Of a DNA stretch of 64,000 bases, positions 44,537 to 55,140 are shown one piece after another. The position numbers were made by a program, and so were the translations under genes. Each line of letters starts with the position of its first letter. Position 1 is the first letter of the stretch. The notes under the pieces were generated by a model. It had not been told where the DNA came from, did no database searches, and saw only the letters and a program-made list of their open reading frames with translations. The DNA is from Prorocentrum cordatum (Eukaryota > Sar > Dinophyceae > Prorocentrales > Prorocentraceae), in contig CAUYUJ010003670.1 of the NCBI GenBank assembly GCA_963575745.1, forward strand, positions 433,474 through 497,473, in the 5' to 3' direction.

Positions 44537-45440
44537 GGAGGAGGAGGAGGAGGAGGAGGAGGAGGAGGAGGAGGAGGAGGAGGAGGAGGAGGAGGAGGAG
44601 GAGGAGGAGGAGAGGAGGAGGAGGAGGAGGAGGAGGTAAGGAGGAGGAGGAGGAGGAGAGGAGGGATGATGAGGTGAAGGAGGAGGGAGGGAGGGAGGGA
44701 GAGAGGGAGGGAGGGGGAGGGGAGGGAGGAGGGAGGGAGGGAGGGGAGGGGAGGGAGGGAGGGAGGGAGGGAGGGAGGGAGGGAGGGAGGGAGGGAGGAG
44801 GAGGGAGGGGGGAGGGAGGGAGGAGGAGGAGGAGAGGGAGGAGGAGGAGGAGGAGGAGGAGGAGGAGGAGGAGGAGGAGGAGGAGGAGGGAGGAGGAGGA
44901 GGAGGAGGAGGAGGAGGAGGAGGAGGAGAGGAGGAGGAGGAGGAGGAGGAGGAGGAGGAGGAGGAGGAGGAGGCGGAGGAGGAGGAGGAGGAGGAGGAGG
45001 AGGAGGCGGAGGAGGAGGAGGAGGAGGAGGAGGAGGAGGAAGGAGGAGGAGGAGGAGGAGGAGGAGGAGGAGGAGGAGGCAGGAGGAGGAGGAGGAGGCA
45101 GGGGGAGGAGGAGGAGGAGGAGGAGGAGGAGGAGGACAAGGAGGAGGACAAGGAGGAAACAGGAAAATACGAGGGGATAAGGAGGAGGAGGAGGAGGAGG
45201 AGGAGGAGGAGGAGGAGGAGGAGGAGGAGGGAGGAGGAGGAAGAAGAGGGGGAGGACGGGGACTTGGCGGGGGGGAGCGGAGGAGGAGGAGGAGGAGGAG
45301 GAGAAGGAGGAGGAGGAGGAGGAGGGGAGGAGGAAGAGGAGGAGGAGGAGGAGGAGGAGGAGGAGGAGGAGGAGGAGGAGGGAGGAGGAGGAGGAGGAGG
45401 AGGAGGAGGAGGAGGAGGAGGAGGAGGAGGAGGAGGAACA
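44505..45440 (+). repeat. 935-bp GGA purine tract
   Basis: GGA with GGGA (GGGAGGGAGG) steps at 44,680-44,830 and a few single-base breaks. One strand is almost purely purine. Six-frame open frames up to 437 codons cross it and are artefacts. Confidence 0.97.
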
Positions 45441-46215
45441 CACAAATGAGGAGGAAAAGGATGATGAACATAATGTGTTGCTGATGCTGACGGTGGTGAT
45501 GATGATGGTGATGATGTTTATGAGGAAGAGAAGGAGGAGGAGGGAGAGGAAGAGGAGACGGAAAAGGAGGAGGGGGAAGCAAAGGGTGAACAGAAGAGCC
45601 AACAGCCTCTTGACTGCCTCTCGGAGTCCCCTCAGATGTCGCTTGGGAGTTTTTTTGAGGGCCTCTTGGACGTGTGGGGAGGGGGGCATTTTGGCGGGCC
45701 CCCCTGGCGCCTGTTCGAGCCGTCTGGGCGCTTTTGGGGGCCTTCTTGGGGCGCTCTTGGGAGCTTTAGGGGCGCTTTTGGGACCATCCTGGAAACCATC
45801 GATCAATCAAGAGGGGAGCGCGAATTACGGCTCCCCCACGGGAACCCCAGAAGTCGCCTCTTGGGGCGCTATTGGGGCGCTCTTGGGCGCTCTGGGGGCT
45901 GTTTTAGGGCTCTCTTGGGCCTCTCTTGGGGCCCTCTTGGGCCATCTTGGAGCCATCCTGAGGCCCCTGAAGGCCATCAGAAACGAAAGGGCGAGAAAGC
46001 AAAACACATTGAGTTCCCTTAGGTTTTGGAAGGATGTTGGCCTGTTGGCGGCCTCCTGAGGAGGCTCTCGGGTTTCTAGGGCACGCGTTGGAGCTGTCTT
46101 GAGGCTTTTCGAGAAATTTCTGAAGCATCTTGAACCATCTTGGAAGCCATCTTGGACTCTCCGAAGCGCACTGGGGGCCGTCTTGGACCATCTTGGATGC
46201 TCCGGCGCGTCGCGG
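45441..46215 (+). repeat. GATGATG stretch and CTTGGGGC low-complexity block
   Basis: GATGATGGTGATGATG at 45,495-45,520 and GGAGGAAGAGG to 45,580. Then TCTTGGGGC, GCTCTTGGG and CATCTTGGA words every 8-15 bases to 46,200. Mirrors 15,110-15,535. Confidence 0.7.
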
Positions 46216-46389
46216 GTCGCCCCGTTCAGGTCCGAGGAGGAGGAGGTAAGGATGGATAAAACCCTCCCCGAAGGGGAAGAAAGGGGGTTGGAAGAAGAAG
46301 CGCTCTGGACCAGCTACGCCCAGAGCGCTGGTGGGATTTGTTTTGGATCTGTTGTTTTTTGTGTAGACCTTCTCGGCGCCTCCCCTTTC
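46216..46389. other. Spacer with 10-bp hairpin
   Basis: AGCGCTCTGG (46,299-46,308) is perfectly inverted at 46,320-46,329 with an 11-nt loop. CCCCGAAGGGG lies just upstream. Confidence 0.5.
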
Positions 46390-46625
46390 CTCCCTCTCTC
46401 CTGCTTGTTCTTTTCCTCCTCCTTCCCTCCCTCCTTCCCTCCCTCCCTCCCTCCCTCCATCTCTCCCCTTCCCCGTCTGCCTCCCCTTCCTCCCCCTTCC
46501 TCCTCCTCCGCCCTTCCCTCCCTCCCCTTCCTTCTTCTGCCCCCTCGCTCTCCCTCCTCCCTCCTCCTCCCCGCATCCCCCACCTCGCCCTCCTCATCCC
46601 TCCTGGCCGTGCTCCCTACGTCCCT
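46390..46625 (+). repeat. CTCCCTCC pyrimidine tract
   Basis: CTCCCTCCTTCC and CTCCTCC steps. Pyrimidine-rich on plus. Confidence 0.9.
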
Positions 46626-47024
46626 TTGCCGATGTTTCTTTTCAATGCGCGGCCCCAGAAGTCCTGGCCGCTCCCCCAGGGGTGGTGCTTCGTCCAGGAT
46701 CCCTCTGTTTACTGGCCCCCAGCCCCCGCATCCGGCCCTGGAGGCCGAAGTCGAAGGACGTTGCTCGGAAAACCCGTCGGATCTGTGGCTGCGCCTTGTC
46801 CCGAGCGCCCCCCCTCCTCCCCCCCCCCTCTTCCCCGAAAGGGTCGCGGGCAGGCGTCCCCTGCCTCACGGCGCCGGGGCCCTGGCGGCCTTGGTGGGGC
46901 TGCTGGGCCTGCCGCCCCTCGCTGGCGCGGCGCTGCCGCCGGGTGGCCCTTGTGGGGGCGGCGGCCGCCGCCGCCGCCGCCGCTTGGGGGCTCAGAAGAG
47001 GAACGTCGGCCACGGGTAGGAGAA
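46626..47024. other. Low-copy GC-rich spacer
   Basis: No recognised feature; a GCC-rich patch lies at 46,960-46,985. Confidence 0.35.
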
Positions 47025-47137
47025 GGGGGGAAGGCTTCTCAGAAGCACCCCGGTGTCTTTAGAAGGCGCGGACCTTATCTATAGATGCGAGGCCGGCACC
47101 TTCCAGAGGCAGCGTCCCTCTGAGAACCGCCCCCCTT
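47025..47137. repeat. Foldback element F6, relative of F3
   Basis: Ends GGGGGGAAGGCTTCTCAGAA and CTCTGAGAACCGCCCCCC are imperfectly inverted. The core TAGAAGGCGCGGACCTTATC is almost identical to F3, followed in both by a TATA(A/G)ATG step. Confidence 0.75.
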
Positions 47138-48284
47138 CCCTCTACACCCGTGCGCGCGCCGCCAAGAAAAGGTACGGATACCGCTACCCTTGCCTCTTTT
47201 TTGCTCGTTTGGGCCGCCTGGGAGGCAGTCGGCGCCGCCGCCGCGCAGAACGCACCCCGGGAGAGGTCTGGGGAGTAGCGGTATCGGTAGTTCTTTGATT
47301 TCCCCAGGGCCAGAAATTGCCGCTGCCACGACGACGGCCCAGAGGTCTTCGAGATGCTCGGATGAGGCTTCCAACGGAGGAAAAGATCCAGATGCCGCTA
47401 CTCGTCCTGGAGGGCTGTTGTCGCCACGGCTGGAGTCTCTTCGGGATTCTGCCCATAATGCGCCCCAAGAGAGGTCCGCGGAGCAGCGGTATTGGTATTT
47501 GTTAGTGCCCTCAGGTTGTTGTAGTGTTTTCATGGTTCCCAGAGTTTGTTGGTTACATCTTTGTGCTGGGCTCGCTTCTTTCCTTTTGCTTTCCGCATGC
47601 ACGCGTCCAGGATGCATTATTTGCCCGTTTTCGTTGGGAGATCGGAGGCGCAGGTATCCTGTTAAATTGAACATCCTGCTTCCGTGCCAGGATGGCACGG
47701 TCATTGAATACTAATCGGCTTGTGCAAATTCGGAAGGACAGAGAGCTCAGGGAACATGCACGGGAAGTTGGTTATGCAACGCGCGCCGCTCGGCAATGCG
47801 CATTCGTGGTTTGTTTTGCGGCTCATCCGTTGTTTCCCTAGGATATGCATTCTTGCACGCGCAGGGTGCCCTACGCCCTACATTGATTCAGAGTGGGTCT
47901 TTTGGTTGTCGGCCTTTCGGAGTTATTCGTTTGCGCCTGTGCACGTTTTCTCTTGACCAGCTGTTGCCCTGGGTTAACGAATAGCGGGGCGATCCGAAGA
48001 TATGCCCCAGACACCGCAACACCGCTACAGCCCCCCCAAAGAGGCTCCCAAACGTCCTGGACACAAACATCGGATTTAGACAAATCCGACTTGACGGCAC
48101 CGCGTCCTGTATCACGTGTGTTGTGATGCTGTTGTCTTTTTCTGCTTGAATTTCAGAGCGCGAATCGCGTGCTTGATTCTAATTGTATGAGGTTCCCCCA
48201 GGAGGAGGGAGTAGGACATAACACGGTGAGGATGGAGGAAAGAGGAGGATGAGGAAAAATGAATACATGGGGGAGGAAGGGATC
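47138..48284. other. Low-copy spacer
   Basis: No gene recognised. CCGTGCCAGGATGGCACGG near 47,683 is an 8-bp hairpin. Confidence 0.4.
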
Positions 48285-48340
48285 AAGAGGAGGAGGAGGA
48301 GGAGGAGGAGGAGGAGGAGGAGGAGGAGGAGGAGGAGGAG
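48285..48340 (+). repeat. GGA tract
   Basis: Pure GGA ending exactly at the first base of the LINE RT fragment. Confidence 0.9.
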
Positions 48341-48682
48341 GACTACGTCTACCTCGGTACTCACTTCAACCCAGCATGTACGACTAAGATCCGTACATCA
48401 CACCAAAAGACAAAATAGAGAGCAGCACTTCGCTAGTTAAGGCAACGCACGTCGAAAACAACTGCCTCAGGACAGACATCAATATTCGACTTGCCGGCAC
48501 GTTGTCGACTGCTCTACCAAGCAGAAGCGTGGGATACACTTATTACGACTACACCAGCACATCTAAGCACAGCATGCAAGCAAGCATACCGCAGCGCCCT
48601 GAACACACACGTCTTGAAACCACAAGCAGCACACGTCGCAGACCACCGGCTACTACTCGATAGCGTGAAGTCGATTTGATGT
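48341..48682 (+). pseudogene. LINE reverse transcriptase C-terminal fragment
   Basis: One frame reads DYVYLGTHFN, then a charged helix, two TAG stops (48,416 and 48,434), CRLLYQAEAWDTL, LSTACKQAYRSALNTH and ends VKSI. The YxYLG start, the LLYxAExW segment and the following YRSAL helix match the part of LINE RTs that follows the palm. The start abuts a GGA tract and nothing upstream continues the RT. This is a short dead copy, independent of the minus-strand LINE at 58-62 kb. Confidence 0.6.
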
Positions 48683-48839
48683 AACATATGAGACGGCAGG
48701 AGTATATGTCTTGCTGTTCGGTCCATTTAGTAACGCATGATGCCAGTTCGCACGCTGCTCGGAGCAAGTTGTATCTGGCCATCCTCGCACCATACAGAAT
48801 CTCCATCAGTACCTTTGCTGCTATCGGTTGTAACACTCC
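48654..48839 (-). pseudogene. Copia-like RT C-terminal fragment
   Basis: Reads GVLQPIAAKVLMEILYGARM, ARYNLLRAACELASCVTKWT, then RLICYIKSTSRYRV. This is the end of a Ty1/copia-type RT as found in dinoflagellate elements: a short helix, then LLRA and VTKW, then a CYI strand. It lies inside a 354-codon open frame (49,613 to 48,549) whose remainder has no motif. It points opposite to both neighbouring retroelement pieces. Confidence 0.6.
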
Positions 48840-49657
48840 CGATGGGGCAGGCGGCCGAGGGGTCGGATACCCATCGTCCACAATCGGCTGTCCACCCACA
48901 GCTAGTACCGTGACCTCTGGACCTACGTCAGCGTCGATCCTTCTTGGCCTCCTCGGCCGGGTGAACCCCTTCTCCACGGGGGCCACCCTGCCCGTCCTCC
49001 ACGCTGGCCAACTCAGGGCCGTAAGGAGTACCAACCAACGGGTAAGTCTCAGGGTCTGCGTCCGTCGTGGAGGTGTCGGTAAGACCACAGATGTTGGTGT
49101 TAGTATGGATCCAGAGGAAGATCGCAGTAGACATCTGAAGGTGGTGTTGCTTTGCCAAAGTGCGTTGGCGTCCCTGCTAAGATCTTCGTATTGATGTTGC
49201 AGAGATCTGTGGGTATGCTGTAGCTGCCTGGAGTTTGGGCAAATGCTGCTGGGTTGTGCATGTTGCAAGTGCAAATACTTCGGTTGGGTCTCTCTGTGAT
49301 CGCTCTTGCAAGCAATGGCAAATGCAATGCCCATAGTCTGGTTGGTCACGTCATCGGCTTGTCTGCTGGAAGTGAAATGGCCGAGGACAATGTCGTATGC
49401 TCTGCCGGCTAGTTGCCAGAGGTGCGGTCTTTGCCATATGTTTGAGACAAATGGGTGCCATCTTCGCTTGTAGACTAGTAGTATGGAGGCCGTGCTCGTG
49501 TATTTGGCCAATGCCACTAATAAGGTCATGTTATGGACTCGCCTGTTGGCTACGCGTGTCCGTCTGAGCTGCTCTGTGGGTTGGTTGGGGCCCCCCAGAT
49601 CTCCGCGTAGCACAGGCTGACCAAGTGTCTTCCGAGACGAAGCCGCAGAAGTCTGGC
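48840..49657. other. Spacer between retroelement fragments
   Basis: No domain recognised on plus. On minus it is open but motif-free. Probably decayed retroelement DNA. Confidence 0.35.
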
Positions 49658-50239
49658 GAACACTATGCGGATGCCGATTTGGCCAGAGACATCAGGACGC
49701 ATCGGAGCACGAGCGCCAACGCGCAGAAATTGTGTGGGGCCTAGTGCCAGGGCTCTACAGAGCTACAACTCGAGGAGACAGACCGCCACCTCGCGCAGCA
49801 CTCTTGAGGCAGAGATCGCATCGGCAGATGAGGCAGTGCGTGGACAACTTATGCCTGCACTGCCGCTGTGCGAACGACTGCTGGGAAGGTCCGCGGAAGC
49901 CGAGTTTATGGGGGACAATCAAGCACTTGTGAAGGTCTGCAAGGCTGGGCGATCGCACAAGATCATGCACCTGCCGCGGACACATCGCATCGATGCGGCA
50001 GCAGAGGCGGAACAAATTGCGAGTGGTATCATTGACTCGGATAATTGCCTTATTCGGGATCAAGCCGTTCACGTCGGTACTACGAGGTTTGAACAACTTC
50101 CCTCCTGGGCCAAAGTGATGCATCTGATTCAAGTGGTAGCGCCGACGTTCTGGACAGCGAGTAGCTATGAAAGTTATGAGGAATCGCTTTTTGACGACGA
50201 GAACGCCCTGCCGATTACTGCGCCTCTGGGGGGTCCTTG
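49658..50239 (+). pseudogene. Copia-like RNase H domain, frameshifted
   Basis: HYADADLARDIRTHRSTSAN (from 49,661) is the RNase H start with the usual YADAD. After a frameshift near 49,735 it goes on with QTATSRSTLEAEIASADEAV, EFMGDNQALVKVCKAGRSHK, HLPRTHRIDAA and ends with a segment near LPSWAKVMHLIQVV. The E (STLEAE) and D (GDNQ) catalytic positions and the RTHRID box are kept. The usual MADIxTK-like segment is unrecognisable. The stop is at 50,238. No RT lies upstream on this strand. Confidence 0.7.
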
Positions 50240-50373
50240 AGCCGAGGCCGGGACCCGCGCCCTTTCTTGTCGCCGGCGGAAGGATCGCAGGAAAGAAGGT
50301 AATAGGGGGTAAGCGACCCCCCGCCGCGGGGGCCCCAACATGAATGAGTGGGGCAGACTAGTAGCATTCAGCC
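50240..50373. other. Short spacer
   Basis: No feature seen. Confidence 0.3.
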
Positions 50374-50375
50374 GC

Positions 50376-50418
<43 letters not shown>

Positions 50419-50437
50419 GCACATGCACATACATATG

Positions 50438-50469
<32 letters not shown>

Positions 50470-50486
50470 TCTATACATATATATAC

Positions 50487-50522
<36 letters not shown>

Positions 50523-50525
50523 TAT
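50374..50525. repeat. TA/TATG microsatellite
   Basis: (TA) runs with CACATGCACATACATATG and ATGTATGTATC interruptions; largely self-complementary. Confidence 0.95.
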
Positions 50526-51180
50526 CGTCTGCCCCCTTGGTGCTTTATTTTGTCGCCTCGCGGAAACTGATTTTTCATCCGCCCTCCTGCGTTTGTTTCA
50601 TCGCCCGCGGCCGCGGGAGGAGGATTGCAGAGAGAGGGGTCGTTTGAAACGCCGCTCGGGGGCCCCGGCGCAGATCCAGGAAATCCACTGAGGAACGCAT
50701 GTTTATGCATTTTTCCACTCCCGACTTCATAACCAGCCTGAGGACGGCCCAGCTGTCGCCCTCGCGGACGGCGGTTGGAGCTCAAACGTGAGGCCAACGT
50801 TGCCGCGGGAGCAGCGAGTCGGAAGATCCGAACAAGTTCGGATTTATTAAGAGATATGAACAACACGCCCCCCCAATCCTCTGCATAAGAAAAGAAAACA
50901 CAAGCGCGCGGGGGGTGTCGAACCGAGCGGAAGCTCGAACATGGGGCCAGCGTCGCAGCGGGAACAACATGTTGTAAGAGCCGAGCAGACTTTCCGATTG
51001 AACAAAACACATATGAGAAACGGATTCGCGCCAAACCTGCGTGCAAACAACAATTCAATGCGCGGATGGGGCGCAGGCGATCTTCCGGAGTGCATCAGGG
51101 GGGAACAGGGAACAGTATTCATATTGAATGACTGCAGAGGAACAAATTTAGCAGGGGGAAGGTGACAAGGGATAGACATG
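50526..51180 (+). other. Spacer with a ~150-bp diverged duplication
   Basis: GGAGCTCAAACGTGAGGCCA (50,775) and GGAAGCTCGAACATGGGGCC (50,930) begin two related stretches of about 75 bp. No gene recognised. Confidence 0.45.
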
Positions 51181-51184
51181 CAAG

Positions 51185-51597
51185 GGGGAGGAGGAGGAGG
51201 AGGAGGAGGAGGAGGAGGAGGAGGAGGAGGAGGAGGAGGAGGAGGAGGAGGAGGAGGAGGAGGAGGCTGGAGGAGGAGGAGGAGGAGGAGGAGGAGGAGG
51301 AGGAGGAGGAGGAGGAGGAGGAGGAGGAGGAGGAGGAGGAGGAGGAGGAGGAGGAGGAGGGGAGGAGGAGGAGGAGGAGGAGGAGGAGGAGGAGGAGGAG
51401 GAGGAGGAGGAGGAGGAGGAGGAGGAGGAGGGAGGAGGAGGAGGAGGAGGAGGTAGGAGGAGGAGGAGGAGGAGAGGAGGAGGAGGAGGAGGAGGAGGAG
51501 GAGGAGGGGAGGAGGAGGGGAGGAGGAGGAGGAGGAGGAGGAGGAGGAGGAGGAGGAGGAGGAGGAGGGGGGGGAATGGGAGGAGGAGGTGGGGGAG
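51185..51597 (+). repeat. 410-bp GGA purine tract
   Basis: Nearly pure GGA with a CTG break near 51,267 and a GTA break near 51,453. Confidence 0.97.
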
Positions 51598-52139
51598 GAG
51601 GTCGCTGTCTGAAGGCGGCGCAGAATGTGCGCCTTCCGCGCGGGATTGGCGGATCAGAAACTCCTACGTCCCATTCGTGGCTGGCCGCGAGCAGCCCTCG
51701 CGGCCTCAAATTGAATTGTCCGCCCCTGCGGATTCGAATCCTCAGGCCGCGAAGTCCCCCCCAGCTTGCGCTTTCCCGGCTCCGAATTGACCCCGCAACT
51801 CCCCGCCCTGAATCGTCGGCCCGCGCCCCCCCCCCCCCCGGCCTCCAGACAGCCCGGGGTTGTCCGCCGTCCGTCTGCCTGCCCCGCCCCACCTATATTG
51901 CGGCGACGCGAAGGCCCGCGAAATTATGTGTTTAATCGTCCGCCCCCGCCCCCATTAATGAAGACGCCCAAGCGCCTGCGCAAATGCAAGCCCACAGTTG
52001 ACGCCAAGCTTCGCGTGCAGATGGTTGCGGCCGAAGACTCTGGTTGTGTCGCTACTGAGGACTACCTCGACTATGTCGAGGACCCTGTGGCGGGCGGCGC
52101 CTCGGCGACGCTGGCTACAGAACCCTTCGGAAGGAGTAT
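51598..52139. other. Low-copy spacer upstream of the polyprotein module
   Basis: CGCGGCCT (51,699-51,706) is inverted at 51,744-51,751. An open frame starting at ATG 51,958 (KTPKRLRKCK...) leads towards the polyprotein module but its family is unknown to me. Confidence 0.4.
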
Positions 52140-52830
52140 CCACTTACCCCTGGAAGCTACTACTGGAGTTTTGTCGTGGGCCGAAAAGCAGGTTGGGCAG
52201 ACCAGAGAATGTGAGATATCAAAATTGTACGGCGGTGCGATTGACAGAGGGGCGTGATGTGACTACGGATGCAGGATTCGATTATGCCGCGAAGAAGATC
52301 GAAGACGTCGCGGTTCTCACGCGACGCCGTGGGGTCCCACTATTTGCGCAGGTGGCTCGCCTTGGCAATGCGCGAGCGAAGTTATGCGCCATCGGAGCGG
52401 CGACGAGAAGGCGTTGGAAATATTGGGGGGTCGCAGAACGAAGTTCCGGACGTTGTTTTGGGCGATTCATAAGCTTACGGAGAAGATGGCAGAACGCAGT
52501 TGTACCGTATGTTTTGAACGGCTGAGACCGTGTGTTTATTGGCGTGATCCTCAAATGCGTAAATATATGTTAAACGATGTGAGTGTGGTAAGACTGCATG
52601 GATGCGCTTATGGCCAACCAAATACGACGGGACAATACAAAGCAGCCGCGGAGTATTGCTCCGTGCTCTGCTTTTATTGCTGACGGGATTGTTCGGACAC
52701 CGGACGGAGCGCACCAGCACGTTGAATCGCGTTCTCGGGATTGCAAGGTTGCTGCGGATTATGCGGGCGAGCTTGCTGGACGGGTACATGAGCTAGTTGC
52801 AAGAACTGCCGCTGCTGGAAACGCCGCTGT
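52140..52830 (+). pseudogene. Dinoflagellate copia-associated polyprotein module, frameshifted
   Basis: Three overlapping frames give one recognisable order. Frame 1: LLEFCRGPKSRLGRPENVR, TAVRLTEGRDVTTDAG. Frame 2: GSPWQ, KFRTLFWAIHKLTEKMA, RPCVYWRDPQMRKYM, VVRLHGCAYGQ. Frame 3: DGAHQHVESRSRDCKVAADY, RVHELV. I recall this module (acidic start with SRLG, a GxPWQ loop, WxDP, a cysteine in GCxYG, HxHV, then a Y-containing helix) from dinoflagellate copia-like polyproteins, where its enzymatic role is not established to my knowledge. At least two frameshifts (near 52,310 and 52,650) make it a relic. Confidence 0.6.
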
Positions 52831-53485
52831 CGCCTCCGTCATTCGCATCTCTCCTGGCTCGAGCACGCCCGCTGTCATGTCGGCTCAAGACAACTCGGGC
52901 ATCGGTGTCCGCGCCGCCCGCGAGCCCCCAGGTCGCCCCCGCGATTGCGCGGCTGCCCCCTTGAACCTTTCACCTTGCGCGTCGCGGCCGCCCGCGCCAG
53001 GGTCAACGACGTCGAGAACGCCCTGCGCGCGCGGGCCAGCCGGGCTCGCCAGAGGCATGGGAGAGGCGGCGTGCGTCGGCGTCATGCACCGAGCACCCCC
53101 AGCGAGGAAGCCACCCCCTTCTGTCGACGAGATGCCAGCGTGCGTCTCATACGGCCACCCCCGCGGCATTTGGGGAACTATGTTCCGCCGTGAGGCCGAC
53201 GCCCCGGACGTGTTCGGGCACGCGGCTGTCATTGGCGACCCGGACATGTCGCGGAAGGACAATTACATCGTGTTCTTGAAGGAAGCCCGCGATTTTGTCG
53301 GTGTGGCGGACGCCATTTTGAAGGGTCCTGAAACGGCAAAGCGTGACCGGGCTGGCTGCCGCATCAAGTTCATTCGCGGCTTCACAGATGTCTATGATCT
53401 AGCCGATATCACCGATTACAAGAACGAGTCCCTGCATATTTGGATGGGAGCGCTGGGTGAACTGTGGGAAACCGAACCCAGCTGA
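52831..53485 (+). CDS. Open frame continuing the module, hypothetical
   Basis: The third frame of the module stays open to a TGA at 53,483. The first half is Pro/Ala/Arg-rich linker. The last ~110 codons (from about 53,120) look like a folded protein: IWGTMFRREADAPDVFGHA, DNYIVFLKEARDFVG, CRIKFIRGFTDVYDLADIT, ESLHIWMG. I do not recognise it. It could be a downstream part of the retroelement polyprotein or an unrelated exon. Confidence 0.35.
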
Positions 53486-54839
53486 CACAACCGTGGATTT
53501 TGCATGTCAGCGTTTTGCATGTGCGTCGAACGAGCGTAAGTGTAGGCGGCCTGTCCGCAAGACCATTGCCAGCTGCTGCAGGGGGGCCTCACGCGCGTGG
53601 CAACGTCCCGGGCCCGCTCGACGCGGCCGCGCCCGCGCCGGCACTCCCTGGGCCCCGCGTGCCACGGCCGCGGCGCGCAGTGTGAGCCGACGGCGGCGCT
53701 GTCCTTCGAGCGGCAGCGCCGCTGGCCCAGCCGAGCGCTCCCGCGCGCGCCTCCGCCGCCCCCCCTTCATGACCCGGCCGATGGAAAAGTTTCGTTGATC
53801 GGATACAAGTTTTTTCCTGCGTTTATATCAACGCCATTCTCTGTTTATATCAATTGTTCGGGGCTCTCCCGCGCGAGACTTTCTGCTTCGGGGAAATTCA
53901 GATCCATGTTACTTTGAGATTATGTGTTTTTCTCGCTTGGTATTTAAGTTTTGCTGTTCAGGTGGGCCTAGGCATTTCCGCGAGCCCGTGCGGGGTGGGC
54001 CCCAGGCGCGGCCCGGGGCTCTTGCCAGCGCCGCCAAGGGCCGACGCGCCCATTGGTTCTTGCCCTGGCACGATCGCGCGAGCGCCCACAATGGTTTTGG
54101 GCGTTGACCGCGCGCCAGCATATGGAAACGCCAAGTTCAAACTCCCATGAGCATAGCAGCGGCGCGCCGTTTGCATTGAAATGCGCGGCGTTGTCGTTGG
54201 CTGGCCGTCGGGCAGTTTCCGCTTGCAGTTCGCGCGTCGTTTGACGGCCCCACTAGTCTAAAGTTCTTGATGTGTGGGGCAGGGGTCGTTTTTCACGCTT
54301 TCATTGGGGGTGCGACGCGTAGGCCGAAAATGCTTGGGGCGCGGGGCGCAGGGAGAACGAAGGAGGAGGATGGCGTGAACGTGCATTCAAATTGCACAAG
54401 GTGCCTTGTCCGTGCAATATGTCCTTCGCCTCAGTCGCGGCTGCGCGGCGGGCGAGGTTGCCGAGGCCGCCGGTCAGTTGAAGTGCGCGCTTCGATCGCC
54501 GAGGCTCACCGACCCAGACAATCCCCGCTTCGTTCCCAATGTCGCCGGCCTGCTCGCGCACTCCCTGTTCAAGCCCGACTGCGCCGCGCAAGGGGGTGGG
54601 GGGGGCGTGTTCTCAGGCGACATGCGGCGGGCTTTCTGGGTCAAGGTGGCGCCCGGGCATGCTCCTCGCATCCGCGGTCTCCACTTCGGCTGGATCGGAG
54701 GCTGGTGGGTGAGATCGCCGTGGAACGGAGGTCCCCCGCCGGGAAATCGTTTCGCTTCGTTCGCGTCGCGCGCGCGGGCCAGGCGGAGCTGCGCGCGCGC
54801 GAGAGGAATGAACCCGCCGTTGTTAGGGCGAGGTCGAGA
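53486..54839. other. Low-copy GC-rich DNA
   Basis: Several frames are open for 100-200 codons (for example 54,406-54,843, plus) but show no motif I know. Confidence 0.35.
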
Positions 54840-55140
54840 CTGATGATTCCCCCCCCCGCCCGCCCGGCGGTGGCCCGCGGCGCTCCGCGGTGTCCCGCGG
54901 CGCCCCGCGGTGCCCCGCGGTGTCCGCCGTTGCTAGGGCGAAGACAAGACTTATGATTCCTCCTTCCTGCCCGTCCGGCGGTGGCCCGCGGTGTCTCGCG
55001 GTGCCCCGCGGCGCCCCGTGGCGCCCCGTGGCGTCCGCCGCTGCTAGGACGAAGTCAAGACAAATGATTCTCCCCCGCCCGCCCGTCCGGCGGTGGCTCG
55101 CGGTGCCCAGCGGTGTCCCGCGGCGCCCCGCTGAGTGAGA
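54840..55140 (+). repeat. 108-bp repeat, three copies
   Basis: ATGATTCC(C/T) starts at 54,844, 54,952 and 55,060 (108 bp apart). Inside are GCGGTGGC(C/T)CGCGG and strings of CCCGCGGTG / CCCCGTGGCG. Confidence 0.85.

Noticed and set aside
44470-45806. Open frames of 318-437 codons on both strands
   Set aside because: They consist of the GGA tract translated in different phases; no start context or domain.
51699-51751. GGATTCGAATCC near 51,730 as the T-arm of a tRNA
   Set aside because: B-box-like by sequence, but no A-box or cloverleaf upstream; the surrounding 8-bp inverted repeat gives only a simple hairpin.
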